Below are positions 1 through 8,800 of a stretch of DNA of 10,000 nt, one piece after another. Within the stretch, counting starts at the first letter, position 1. Each line of letters opens with the position of its first letter. A model generated the notes under the pieces. It was not told where the DNA came from and made no database searches. It worked only from the letters and a program-made list of their open reading frames with translations. The stretch lies in the NCBI GenBank assembly GCA_008636095.1, contig VSJD01000180.1, positions 1 to 10,000 on the forward strand, read 5' to 3'. Origin of the DNA: Kiritimatiellota bacterium. Its GTDB lineage: Bacteria > Verrucomicrobiota > Kiritimatiellia > JAAZAB01. Position numbers and translations under genes: made by a program.

Positions 1-1
1 C

Positions 2-3000
2 AAAAAGGCTTCGCCTGAGAATATCAGTAATTCTCTCCAGTCAGCTTATGAGATCGCCTTTATTCCGGCGGGTTCTTTCAGTGTGCCGGGTAATGGCCAT
101 CTGGATACAGAAAATAATGTCATTGAGCTTGAAGTCTCGTCCGCGCTTCCCTTGGAAAACGGCAAGAACATCCATGTTTATATTGAAGATTCAGATACAG
201 TCAAGGGCTGGACGGCCTGCAATGATATACCGACATGTAATGATTTGGCGATTGATGGGAGTGGAGCTTATAAGTTTGATTTTTATCCGCCCGGAACCTC
301 GCTTGGCAGCATCTATCTGCGGGCCCGGGCCAGGGATATATTCGGAAATTACTCGTGTTACACGGATGCGTTGCAAGTAGAAAAGCTATATAAATTAAAC
401 CTGACCTGCAATGCCTTTGATAATGATGGTATCAACGAGATGGAATACCAGTATTCTGCTGACGGCACAACATGGTATGATGTTCCATGGCAAAATTATT
501 ATTGCTTAACAGCAAACGATAAGGAGTTTAAGCAAAATTCGCGTTTTACTCCAGGGTCTACGGATATGGGGCACTATCCGGTTATAGAGAGCATCAATGG
601 AACGCCATTGAAAGGCGTAGCGCCGCTTTCGGTTAATTTTAATGTGGTGGCGTCTGATCCAGTCGGCGCCATTACCTCAATTGAATGGGATTTTAATAGA
701 GATGGAATAATTGATGCTACCGGCGCGAATGTAAGCCGGATATTTACGGCCGTTGGGATGTATAATTCGCTTGTGAAAGTTGCCAATAGTGAAGGCTACA
801 GTAGTTTTGCGGAGATCAAGGTGGAGGTGCTTGATGGCTCCCCTCTGGCAACTATTACGGCCACGCCGCGCAGTGGTTCAGCGCCTTTAACGGTTCAATT
901 TCAGGGGGATGGGACAGATTATGACGGGACAATCGTCGCTTATGCCTGGGATTTCACAAACGACGGAGTAATTGATTCAACTGCCCGGAATCCGTCCTTT
1001 ACCTACACGCAGGTTGGAAATTATACAGCCCGGTTGAATGTAGCTGATAATTCTAATTTAAGCGGATCTGCTACTGTCGGCATAAAAGTTGTAAATCCAA
1101 ATAGCATTGCCGCATGCACGATCCTTGCCTCCACTACCGAAGGCGAAGCTCCATTAACGGTAAACTTTTCCGCGGATATCAGCGGTGGAGGCGTAGTGTC
1201 CGCTTATGCCTGGGATTTTAATAATGATGGAGTAATTGACTCGACCGAAGCGGCGCCAGCCTGCGTGTATAATGTGTCCGGCCTTTATACTGTCAACCTG
1301 ATTGTAACAGACATAAACGGCCATAGCGTTACAGATTATGAATACATCATAGTTAAAGCCGGAGGATTGCCGGCGGTTGATTTTACGTTTTCCCCCGAAA
1401 GAGGCATTGCTCCATTAGCAGTTAATTTTCAAGCTTTTGCCAGTGATCCTGGCGGCGCCATTGTGAGCTGCCTGTGGGATTTTGGCGACAGCACATATTC
1501 CAGCCAGGCGACGCCGCCGCCGCACGTATATGCTTTGAATAATCAGTATCTGGTAAGACTCACGGTAACCGATAATGACGGGAATGAGGTTGCTGTTAGA
1601 AAAACTGTTTGCGTTGAAAGCGGGCTGGGAAAACTTTATGGCGACGGAAATGAATACAAGGATATTGCCGTTAACCAGAATGGGCTGACCGGTGGTTATT
1701 ATACTTACGCGGTAGCCCCGGATGTATTTGGCGAAGAATGCGGTAGGACGGGAGGAACGCCAATATATTTCAGGGGACAGGATGGAAACACAGGCGGGAA
1801 TACGAATGGTTTGGCCAATGCGCACGGTGATCTGACCGATGGTAATTTCGGGTATGCGCGGGATGAAGGCGTCATGTGGTCTGGTGGTGTTGATCCGGAA
1901 ATCACCTTTGATCTTCAGGGAAAATACGCGTTGAACAATATCGTGATCTGGCAGGATCCAATATATGATTTTGAATCGGTCACCTGCTATTTAAGTCAGG
2001 ATGGTGTTGCCTGGAGCCAAATCGGCACTTTTGGCTCTGATGGATTAAATAAAGTACATCTTGACCTTAGAAACCATTCGGCGCGAAAAGTAAAATTAGC
2101 TTTTAATAATACAGATGGCTCAAACGCCTATTTAGCTGAAATCCAGATATGGGGGACGCCTTTTGAGGAATCGCTCATGGACTGGGTGGATGATTTCGAA
2201 TACGCCGATTCTCCTTTAAACCATGGCTGGCAGGTTTCTTGTGGTATCGGAACGGTCAGCACTGTGTATGATAATTTTCTGAAAAGTAATGTAATGAAAG
2301 TTAGTTCTCCTGATGGTTGGAATTTTGGTGTAATCCGGCGGCCGACCGATGATCCTCAGAAGTCATATGCTGGTCTTAATAAAAGATATTTTTCCTATAC
2401 TATTAAATCAGAGGGAACCGTGTGGGTGTATGTGTTGGTTCATGGAGATGATAATCAATGGTATTATTTAGTATATAGACCCTCAGAGGCGAATAACTAT
2501 GTAGGTGGGCCGTTTGTGTATTACAGCCTTCCAATAGTTTATGAAGGCAATCAAAATTGGAATACTATAAGCCGGGATCTTGAAAAAGATCTTTTCACGG
2601 CAACAGGGCATCACCTTAAAGATGTAGGATTAGTGTTTATCCGTGGAGGAAATTACCAGCTGGATGACCTGTCATTCAGTTCGTCAGCCCCGCCTACCTT
2701 GAACTGGGGACTTTTCAAAGATAGTGTTTTAAGTGCCAATGGATCCATGCTCAAGGCTATGGATTATGAATTGGGGCGCGAAGTAATAAAAGTTCATTCT
2801 AGTGACCCGTGTTTATTTGCGATAAAATCCCAAAAAGAAGCCGGTACAAACAAGAAATATGCCCATTTTAATTTTAAGACAACTTCAGATATGTCGTACT
2901 ATATTCTGGTCAAAGGTTCTGATGATGCATATTATTATGTCTGCTATCTTTCAGGCACAGGAAGTTATTATACTAATTCCAATTATGTATACCATTATCT

Positions 3001-4348
3001 CGGAACAGATGTTAAAAGTGGGCAATGGGTTGATGTATACAGGAATCTTGATAGTGACTTATATGCGGGATTCGGGGTTCATCTTAAAGAAATAACATGG
3101 ATTCTTACAAGAGGAGGCAATTATTGTTTAAATCTGGCAGAATTCAGTGACATACATTGGAATAACGATGTGGGTTGTTGGAAGCTTGATGAAGGGGTGG
3201 GAACGACAGCCAGCGATTCTTCAGGGAGTGGAAATGACGGGGCCCTGCAGGGAAATCCGCAATGGACCAGCGGCCGGATCAATGGCGCGCTGAGTTTTAA
3301 CGGAAGTAATTATGTGGATTGCGGCAGTGACAGCAGTTTAAAGGTTTCGGCGATTACCATGGAAGCCTGGGTCTATTCACCGACGACGAATTTCTCGGGC
3401 CCGAATGAAATTGCCGGGGCAGAAGGGGCTTTTGGCTATAATATCACAGATAATAAAATATGGATTCATATTAATACCGTCAACCAGGGGTGGCATTGGT
3501 GTGTGCTTTCCGATGCCCTCACCTGGGACGGCTGGCATCACGTTGCGTTTACTTATGACGGGGTGAATACGGTGAAGTGCTACCGGGATGGCGTCTTGAT
3601 ATTAACGGATACGACCAGTTCGTCAGGAATACTTCAATGGGCCGCCTGGACCACGAAATTATATATCGGCCAGATAAATACCGGGAGCAGGATGTTCCAT
3701 GGGAAGATTGACGAGGTCAAGATTTACAATTGCCCGTTGACAGCCGAGGAAATCAGGAATTACTGGCAAGATGTGGGATATTGGAAGCTTGATGAAGGGG
3801 TGGGAACGGCAGCCAGCGATTCTTCAGGGAGTGGAAATGCCGGGACCCTGCAGGGAAATCCGCAATGGACCAGCGGTCGGATCAACGGCGCGCTGAGTTT
3901 TAACGGAAGTAATTATGTGGATTGCGGCAGTAATAGCAGTTTAAAGGTCTCGGCGATTACCATGGAAGCCTGGGTCTGTTCACCAACGACAAATTTCTCG
4001 GGCTGGAATGAAATTGCCGGAGCAGAAGGAGCTTATGGCTATAATATCGCTGATAATAAAATATGGATTCATATTAATACCGTCAACCAGGGGTGGCATT
4101 GGTGCCAGCCTTCCGATGCCCTTACTTGGGACGGCTGGCATCATGTTGCGTTTACCTATGACGGGGTGAATACGGTGAGGTGTTACCGGGATGGCGCCTT
4201 GATATTAACGGATACAACCAGTTCGTCAGGGCAACTTCAATGGGCCGCCTGGACCACGAAATTATACATTGGCCAAATCAATACCGGCAGCAGGTTATTC
4301 AAGGGGATGATTGACGAAGTCAAGATCTCCGGTTACCCATTCCATTAA
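2..4348 (+). CDS. Giant secreted PKD / discoidin-like / LamG multidomain protein, 5'-partial
   Basis: The frame is open from position 2, so the true start and any signal peptide lie left of the window; the GTG at 83 has no reason to be the start. There are 1448 visible residues. Approximate domain order: unassigned 1-189, PKD 190-280, 281-365, 366-453 and 457-540 (each with a WDF core, twice as WDFxNDGVIDST), discoidin/F5-8C-like 541-728, two diverged copies of an unassigned domain 730-895 and 900-1055, LamG 1056-1256 and LamG 1257-1448. PKD, discoidin-like and LamG folds are known from extracellular adhesins and glycan-binding modules, so an outer-surface binding role is inferred. No catalytic domain and no C-terminal sorting signal (such as PEP-CTERM) is visible. 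The second LamG ends early through a 5-bp duplication at 4337-4346. The protein family as a whole is not recognised. Confidence 0.9.
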   Translation, partial: KKASPENISNSLQSAYEIAFIPAGSFSVPGNGHLDTENNVIELEVSSALPLENGKNIHVYIEDSDTVKGWTACNDIPTCNDLAIDGSGAYKFDFYPPGTSLGSIYLRARARDIFGNYSCYTDALQVEKLYKLNLTCNAFDNDGINEMEYQYSADGTTWYDVPWQNYYCLTANDKEFKQNSRFTPGSTDMGHYPVIESINGTPLKGVAPLSVNFNVVASDPVGAITSIEWDFNRDGIIDATGANVSRIFTAVGMYNSLVKVANSEGYSSFAEIKVEVLDGSPLATITATPRSGSAPLTVQFQGDGTDYDGTIVAYAWDFTNDGVIDSTARNPSFTYTQVGNYTARLNVADNSNLSGSATVGIKVVNPNSIAACTILASTTEGEAPLTVNFSADISGGGVVSAYAWDFNNDGVIDSTEAAPACVYNVSGLYTVNLIVTDINGHSVTDYEYIIVKAGGLPAVDFTFSPERGIAPLAVNFQAFASDPGGAIVSCLWDFGDSTYSSQATPPPHVYALNNQYLVRLTVTDNDGNEVAVRKTVCVESGLGKLYGDGNEYKDIAVNQNGLTGGYYTYAVAPDVFGEECGRTGGTPIYFRGQDGNTGGNTNGLANAHGDLTDGNFGYARDEGVMWSGGVDPEITFDLQGKYALNNIVIWQDPIYDFESVTCYLSQDGVAWSQIGTFGSDGLNKVHLDLRNHSARKVKLAFNNTDGSNAYLAEIQIWGTPFEESLMDWVDDFEYADSPLNHGWQVSCGIGTVSTVYDNFLKSNVMKVSSPDGWNFGVIRRPTDDPQKSYAGLNKRYFSYTIKSEGTVWVYVLVHGDDNQWYYLVYRPSEANNYVGGPFVYYSLPIVYEGNQNWNTISRDLEKDLFTATGHHLKDVGLVFIRGGNYQLDDLSFSSSAPPTLNWGLFKDSVLSANGSMLKAMDYELGREVIKVHSSDPCLFAIKSQKEAGTNKKYAHFNFKTTSDMSYYILVKGSDDAYYYVCYLSGTGSYYTNSNYVYHYLGTDVKSGQWVDVYRNLDSDLYAGFGVHLKEITWILTRGGNYCLNLAEFSDIHWNNDVGCWKLDEGVGTTASDSSGSGNDGALQGNPQWTSGRINGALSFNGSNYVDCGSDSSLKVSAITMEAWVYSPTTNFSGPNEIAGAEGAFGYNITDNKIWIHINTVNQGWHWCVLSDALTWDGWHHVAFTYDGVNTVKCYRDGVLILTDTTSSSGILQWAAWTTKLYIGQINTGSRMFHGKIDEVKIYNCPLTAEEIRNYWQDVGYWKLDEGVGTAASDSSGSGNAGTLQGNPQWTSGRINGALSFNGSNYVDCGSNSSLKVSAITMEAWVCSPTTNFSGWNEIAGAEGAYGYNIADNKIWIHINTVNQGWHWCQPSDALTWDGWHHVAFTYDGVNTVRCYRDGALILTDTTSSSGQLQWAAWTTKLYIGQINTGSRLFKGMIDEVKISGYPFH
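571..1620 (+). repeat. Run of four PKD domains (protein-level repeat)
   Basis: Four consecutive modules of about 85-90 residues share the PKD plan: an APLxVxF strand near the start, a central WDF(x)DG or WDFGD core, and a terminal YxVxLxVxD strand. Modules 2 and 3 are closest to each other, both carrying WDF, NDG and VIDST in the same order. PKD domains are Ig-like spacers or weak binding modules of surface proteins; here they probably form a stalk between the N-terminal part and the binding modules. The first module is the most divergent. Confidence 0.88.
1621..2182 (+). other. Discoidin / F5-8 type C-like binding domain within the giant protein
   Basis: Visible residues 541-728 contain a TDGNFGYARDEG segment, a strand with ITFDLQGKYALNNIVIW, the typical CYLSQDGVAWSQIG turn (equivalent to 'ySlDGknW' in F5/8C domains) and an ending YLAEIQIWG (equivalent to 'l.EiqvyG'). 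This pattern fits the galactose-binding-like fold of F5/8C and CBM32 domains. The ligand cannot be read from sequence. Confidence 0.75.
2189..3166 (+). repeat. Two diverged copies of an unassigned ~155-165-residue domain
   Basis: Copy A (visible residues about 730-895) and copy B (about 900-1055) align over most of their length. Shared landmarks in order are KKYF or KKYA before a beta strand, a WVYVLV / YYILV strand, a YYLVY / YYVCY strand, VYYSL / VYHYL, a WN/WV..RDL..DL segment, HLK, and RGGNY followed by a short hydrophobic end. The mostly beta character and the position between a discoidin-like and a LamG domain suggest a carbohydrate-binding-like sandwich, but I cannot name a family. Confidence 0.7.
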
Positions 4349-4374
4349 CAGCCAGGGAAATCTATCTAGAATGA
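3167..4374 (+). repeat. 603-bp tandem direct repeat encoding two LamG domains
   Basis: Copy 1 spans 3167-3769 and copy 2 starts at 3770, an exact 603-bp (201-codon) period. By eye I count about 47 mismatches over roughly 565 aligned bases (about 92% identity) and 17 residue changes before the divergent end. Each copy encodes a LamG/concanavalin-like fold starting GxWKLDEGVG, with ITMEAWV, WHHVAFTYDG, CYRDG and IDEVKI strands. Copy 1 ends CPLTAEEIRNYWQ; copy 2 would end YPLTAREIYLE with a stop at 4372-4374 if one CCATT unit were absent. The high identity indicates recent duplication or gene conversion. Confidence 0.93.
4337..4346 (+). repeat. CCATT tandem duplication causing a frameshift
   Basis: CCATT occurs twice in a row (4337-4341 and 4342-4346). 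Compared with LamG copy 1, this adds 5 bp and moves the frame, so translation ends at TAA 4346-4348 with YPFH. With only one unit the frame would read YPLTAREIYLE and stop at TGA 4372-4374, matching the end of copy 1 (CPLTAEEI). It may be a real slippage mutation or a sequencing/assembly error. Confidence 0.85.
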
Positions 4375-4448
4375 CTGCCAACGGATCCATTGCCGGCGAG
4401 TGTTTGAATTGAGGGTTTTTCAGGATCGACTAATGGAGAGGTTATAAA
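4349..4448 (+). other. Intergenic gap before the GH4 gene
   Basis: The first 26 bases are the out-of-frame remnant of the LamG end. The rest shows no stable hairpin with a T-run, so no intrinsic terminator is supported, and no promoter with convincing -35 and -10 boxes was found. Confidence 0.5.
4435..4441 (+). promoter_or_regulatory. Ribosome binding site of the GH4 gene
   Basis: GGAGAGG lies 7 bases before the ATG at 4449, a strong Shine-Dalgarno match at normal spacing. It supports this start, which is also the residue directly preceding the Rossmann strand typical of GH4 N-termini. Confidence 0.8.
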
Positions 4449-5771
4449 ATGATTCCAAAAATTGCTTTCATAGGTGCAGGTAGTTTTCAATTTACCAGAA
4501 AACTGGTGCGTGACATTTTAACATTTCCGGCCCTTGCCAACTGTCATATATCGCTCATGGATATAGACAAAGAACGTCTCGCATATATCAAACAGGGCGT
4601 GGATAAAATAGTGGCGGCCGGCAATTACCCCGCAAAAATTACCGCTACGCTTGACCGGGCCGAGGCTTTGCAAGGAGCAGCCGGTGTAGTTTGTGCTATC
4701 TTGCAGGGTGGCGTTGATGTGTTTCGGCATGATGTGGAAATACCCAAGAAATACGGAGTTGACATAAACGTTGGCGATACCAGGGGTCCGGCCGGTGTTT
4801 TCAGGGCGCTCAGGACTATTCCAGTAATGCTGGATATTTGCCGGGATGCGGAACGTTATTGCCCCCAGGCTGTTTTCCTTAATTATACTAATCCGATGTC
4901 CATGCTTTGCCGGGCCATGCAGGAACAAAGCAGCATCAGTGTTATAGGTTTGTGCCACAGCGTGCAGGGGCTGGCAGCCGGACTGGTACGTAAAATAGGC
5001 ATTCCTTACGAAGAAATAACCTCCCGCTGTGCGGGCATCAATCATCAGGCCTGGTTACTTGATTTTAAGTGGAAAGGAAAGGATGTTTACCCGTTACTGA
5101 GGGAGGCTTACGAAAAGAATCCGGAACTTTACCGTGATGAAAAGGTCAGAGCTGAAATGTTTTTTCATCTTGGTTATTATGTAACCGAAACCAGCGGCCA
5201 TAATTCCGAATATAATTCCTGGTTCAGGAAGCGTCCGGACCTTATTGAAAAATACTGCCTTTCGGATGCCTGGAATACCGGAAAATATGCTTTTATTCGC
5301 GATGAGTATTTAAAAACCGAAAAAACATGGCGGGAGGACATCAAAAAAGAACTGGCTAAGCCGGTTGATTTAAACCTGGGCTATGAATATGCCGCTTTTA
5401 TTTTTAACGCTGTTTTTGGAGACGGCACGCTTTATGAGTTCAACGGGAATGTACGCAACTTTGGCTTGATAGATAACTTGCCTTATGGTTGTTGCGTGGA
5501 AATACCGATTTTGGCGTCACGGCGGGGTTTTGATCCCATCCATATCGGACCGCTTCCGCCGCAGCTTGCCATTCTTAATGGAATCAATGCTGCCTGCGAT
5601 GAGCTGGCGGTAAAAGGCAGTTTGTCCGGAGATCCGGAATTGATTTACCAGTCGGCGTACTTTGATCCCCTTGCTTCGGCCGTGTTGAGCCTGGGCGAAA
5701 TCAGGCAGATGATTACCGAGATGTTTCTGGCCAACCGGGAATGGTTGCCCCAGTTTAAACATCTCGGGTGA
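4449..5771 (+). CDS. melA: GH4 family NAD/Mn-dependent glycosidase, MelA-type alpha-galactosidase
   Basis: GH4 enzymes hydrolyse glycosides by an NAD-dependent oxidation-elimination mechanism with a divalent metal. The 440-residue length is normal for the family. Visible marks are an N-terminal Rossmann motif (FIGAGSF, 7-13), GDTRGP 109-114, substrate/metal region NYTNP 145-149, CHSV 169-172, INHQAW 197-202 and GHNSEY 250-255. From family knowledge, Cys169 and His199 are the expected metal ligands. CHSV is the variant associated with MelA-type alpha-galactosidases, rather than CDMP (6-phospho-alpha-glucosidases) or CNVP (6-phospho-beta-glucosidases). There is no signal peptide, so it acts in the cytoplasm on imported oligosaccharides such as melibiose-like alpha-galactosides. 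Exact sugar specificity is inferred from one motif; alpha-glucosidase or uronidase activity is possible. The family assignment is firm and the gene symbol less so. Confidence 0.93.
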   Translation: MIPKIAFIGAGSFQFTRKLVRDILTFPALANCHISLMDIDKERLAYIKQGVDKIVAAGNYPAKITATLDRAEALQGAAGVVCAILQGGVDVFRHDVEIPKKYGVDINVGDTRGPAGVFRALRTIPVMLDICRDAERYCPQAVFLNYTNPMSMLCRAMQEQSSISVIGLCHSVQGLAAGLVRKIGIPYEEITSRCAGINHQAWLLDFKWKGKDVYPLLREAYEKNPELYRDEKVRAEMFFHLGYYVTETSGHNSEYNSWFRKRPDLIEKYCLSDAWNTGKYAFIRDEYLKTEKTWREDIKKELAKPVDLNLGYEYAAFIFNAVFGDGTLYEFNGNVRNFGLIDNLPYGCCVEIPILASRRGFDPIHIGPLPPQLAILNGINAACDELAVKGSLSGDPELIYQSAYFDPLASAVLSLGEIRQMITEMFLANREWLPQFKHLG

Positions 5772-5847
5772 TTGGTCCTATGTTGAGGAAATAATGTTCT
5801 AATTGCAGGTGTTGCGTTGTGATAAAAAAGGCGGCCAAAATTCAGCG

Positions 5848-5854
5848 AAAGGGA
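5848..5854 (+). promoter_or_regulatory. Ribosome binding site deciding the start of the CBM9-like protein
   Basis: AAAGGGA ends 6 bases before the ATG at 5861. The in-frame GTG at 5819 has only a weak GCAGGTG upstream, so the ATG is the preferred start and gives the protein 1221 residues. Confidence 0.6.
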
Positions 5855-5860
5855 AAAATT

Positions 5861-8800
5861 ATGCGATTACCGACCCTTCTTCGCCAGAAAGCCCTGTGGC
5901 TTGCCACAGGGAGGATCCTCCGTCGCCGAAGCGGCTATGGAGGACAAGATGGCGTCCTTGGCTTCGCAGGGTTCCGCAAAGATGCCCTGCGGCTTGCCGC
6001 GGGGTGCTTCACTATCACAGTATTGATGCCGCTATTAATTGGCCTGGCATACGCGGATATTACGGTTGATTCCGTGGGCGATGCGGCGCGTTTCTCGGCC
6101 ACGCCGGGAATCAAACCGCTTGGCGTGGAGACCAAGGAGGGTATTAGTGCCCTGCATATGAGTTTTGAATGTGCGGGGAAAGGCACGTTATGGATTACCC
6201 GGCAATTTGAACCTGTTCAGGACTGGCGCGGCTACGGCATTCTGAACTGGAAATTGATGGTAAATTCCACCGGCGCGCGAACACACTTGCAAGCGCAGAT
6301 TTTTGATGTTAACAACAATGAAATTCTGATGCGCAAAGAATTTTCCGGCGGTTCTTATGGCAAATGGCTGGATATAACCTGGGATTTCAGCGCCGAGCGC
6401 CCCGTTAAAGAGGGGAAAAGCTTTGATTTTTCACATGTTAAGAGTCTTATTTTCTCGGCCTGGCAGGATTATTACGGACATCAGAAGGGCGATAAGGTTG
6501 ACTATTGGATAAGCAATGTAAGAAGGGAACGCTCCTGGCAACGGGCCGGACTTGGTGTTGCCCCGGCCGTTGCCCCGCCTGTAATTGACGGACGGCTGAA
6601 CGACCCTGTCTGGGAGACAACCCCGGTTGCAGAACAGTTTTATCGTCCGGGCGGTTCGGGGTTGCCCAAGTCACAGACTTCCGTGCGTCTGCTATGGGAT
6701 AAAGACAACCTTTATATCGGGTTTAAGAGCCATAGCATCCTGCTTGATCCTGTGCAACAACGCCTGAATGATTTTGTGGCGAAAACCACCGAGCGCGATG
6801 GCCCTATCTGGAGCGAGGATAACGTTGAAATTTTTATTGCGCCCGCGCAGAGCCCTGAAACATACCTGCAATTTGCGCTCAACGCGCTGGGTACGCGTTA
6901 TGATGGAAAGATAACGGAATCAAAATGGGACGGTGCGTGGCAGGCCGCAACCTGCATCCATGACGGTTACTGGACCGCGGAGCTGGCGCTGCCATGGAGC
7001 ACACTGGGTATTACACCCGGGCCGGGCCTGTTCCTGCGTGCAAATTTTTTCCGCACCGATGTTCTGGCCGGCAAGGTTGAAACTTCCGGCTGGAGTCCTG
7101 TCCAGTCCAGCCATAACCAGACAGAAGCGTTCGGCGACATCTATCTGCTGCCGGAACCGCCTGTGGTAGTAGTAGCCAGCGGCACGGTGCCGGAAATGGT
7201 AGTAGGCGCCAACCAGTTCACGCCCACCGTCAGGGGTATTAAAGGAGGGGCAGTGGCGGTACGCTGGTATGTAATGCAGGACAAAAAGCGTAATATAGAA
7301 CACAAAACCATAAACGTTGCGGCCGGCGAGAAAAAGCAGGTTAAACTGGACGTGGTTGTGGATTCACCGGGCGAGGTAGAAACCGCCTATTCGCTTTTTA
7401 ATGCTGATACCGATGCCCTGTATCTGCAGACCCCGGCATATAAGTTCAAGTCCGCGGCTGTTGCCCGGCTTGAAATTCGCATGCTGGGCGAAGCGGAAGT
7501 TTTTTGTAATGCTGTTTCGCTTGTGCGCAGAAGTTCGGCGGATAACTATGGGCGCATTCGTGGTTTTTTACGCCGGTGTTTTAATTTCGGCGGAAAGTCG
7601 CCTGCCAACTATGCAACCTTCCTGCAACAGGGCGTTAATGTTATCGGGCTGAAAGCCGGAGAGCCGGTAGATGTTACTGTTATTACCGATGGACTTGAAT
7701 TGGGTGGCGGGTGGAAGCAAAGCGCGGAAGCGCCGGCCGGCTGGCTTGAAACGGGGTTTGATGATACCAACTGGCAGCCGGCTGTTGTAAAGAACGGACG
7801 GCTGGACCCCGCTGCAGGCAGGTTCTTCCGCCGTGTGCTGGCAACGGAAAGCACTAAAATACTTATGCCAGCGCCGTCAGACCTTTATATTGCCGGCGGG
7901 TCTGCCCAGCACCTGCCCATAGTAATAGGTAGTCCTCTGCCGCGCGCTTTGCGAGAAGCCAAACTAGTGCTTGAGTTGCCGGAAGGACTGGAATGGGTTG
8001 ATTGGGGAGACAAGCAGCCCCCGGGCAGCATCGGCGCCTATACCGGACACGTCAGTCGTTCCGTATCTTACCGTCAGGAACAATGGCGCCGGCACGAGTT
8101 TAAATGGGAAGAAATGAAGCCGGTGGCGGCGGTAAAGGGAATGCATCCTTTTTACACTACGGAAACGTTTTTCACCATGGGTTTTGTCATCCGCGATACG
8201 GGCAGCAAGCCGGCGCGCAAGGAGCACTTCCGTATGTGGGTTGAAGGTGAAGGGGGTTCGGTGCTTGAACTGCCGCGGTCAATTCCACTTACTGTCCTGG
8301 CGCCGTTGAAGAAAGCAAAACGCCCGGCCCGGATAGATATACAACTGGCGCATGCTTTTGGAGCGGGTGGATATGAAGAAGAAGAAATTTCAGCTCTTAT
8401 GGATACCTGGCGCGATGTCGGGTTCACTTCTTACCAGGAACGAACCGGAAATCACAAGATTTACAATCCGCTCTTACGCGAACGCGGTTTTAAGATTATC
8501 GCTGAATGGGTAAATAAAGTCGGATTTAACCGTTCCCAAAACAAAGACACAAAATTTGTTGGTTATGATGGAAAAGGGTCGCACTATTTTGCGCTCTGTC
8601 CTTCCTGGATGACCGGCGAGGGGCGTAGTGCGGCGGTGGCGGCTGTAGCGGAAGCAATAAGAGAATCGGCAGTGCCTCCTGATGGCTTCTTCTGGGACTT
8701 GGAGTTTGGGCCCAAACATTGTTGTTTCTGTGATAGATGTATTGGAAATTTTGCCGAGCGCTATCAGATTACGGAAAAATTAACCCCGGAACTCATATTG

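Noticed and set aside
48..380. Open frame overlapping the start of the giant gene in another frame
   Set aside because: It lies fully inside the domain-rich frame that is open from position 2 and has no recognisable protein features.
571..4374. Repeats as a CRISPR array
   Set aside because: All repeats are coding domain repeats of 85-201 codons with no short identical repeats and unique spacers.
4404..4436. TTGAAT with a distant TAAT as a sigma-70 promoter before the GH4 gene
   Set aside because: The -10 match is poor and overlaps the ribosome binding site region, leaving no room for a transcript leader.
4518..5045. 175-codon antisense open frame opposite the GH4 gene
   Set aside because: The plus strand encodes conserved GH4 motifs here; the antisense product shows no domain and no ribosome binding site.
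5892..6004. Intrinsic terminator or attenuator formed by the hairpins
   Set aside because: None of the hairpins is followed by a T-run, and they lie after the preferred start codon; a translational effect remains possible.
5876..6010. CTTC on both sides of the hairpin cluster as a target-site duplication
   Set aside because: Four bases is too short and occurs by chance; no terminal inverted repeats enclose the whole segment.
5803..6069. 88-codon open frame over the hairpin cluster in another frame
   Set aside because: Its product is Pro/Arg-rich, as expected from GC-rich repeat DNA, and it overlaps the signal-peptide frame that continues into the long gene.
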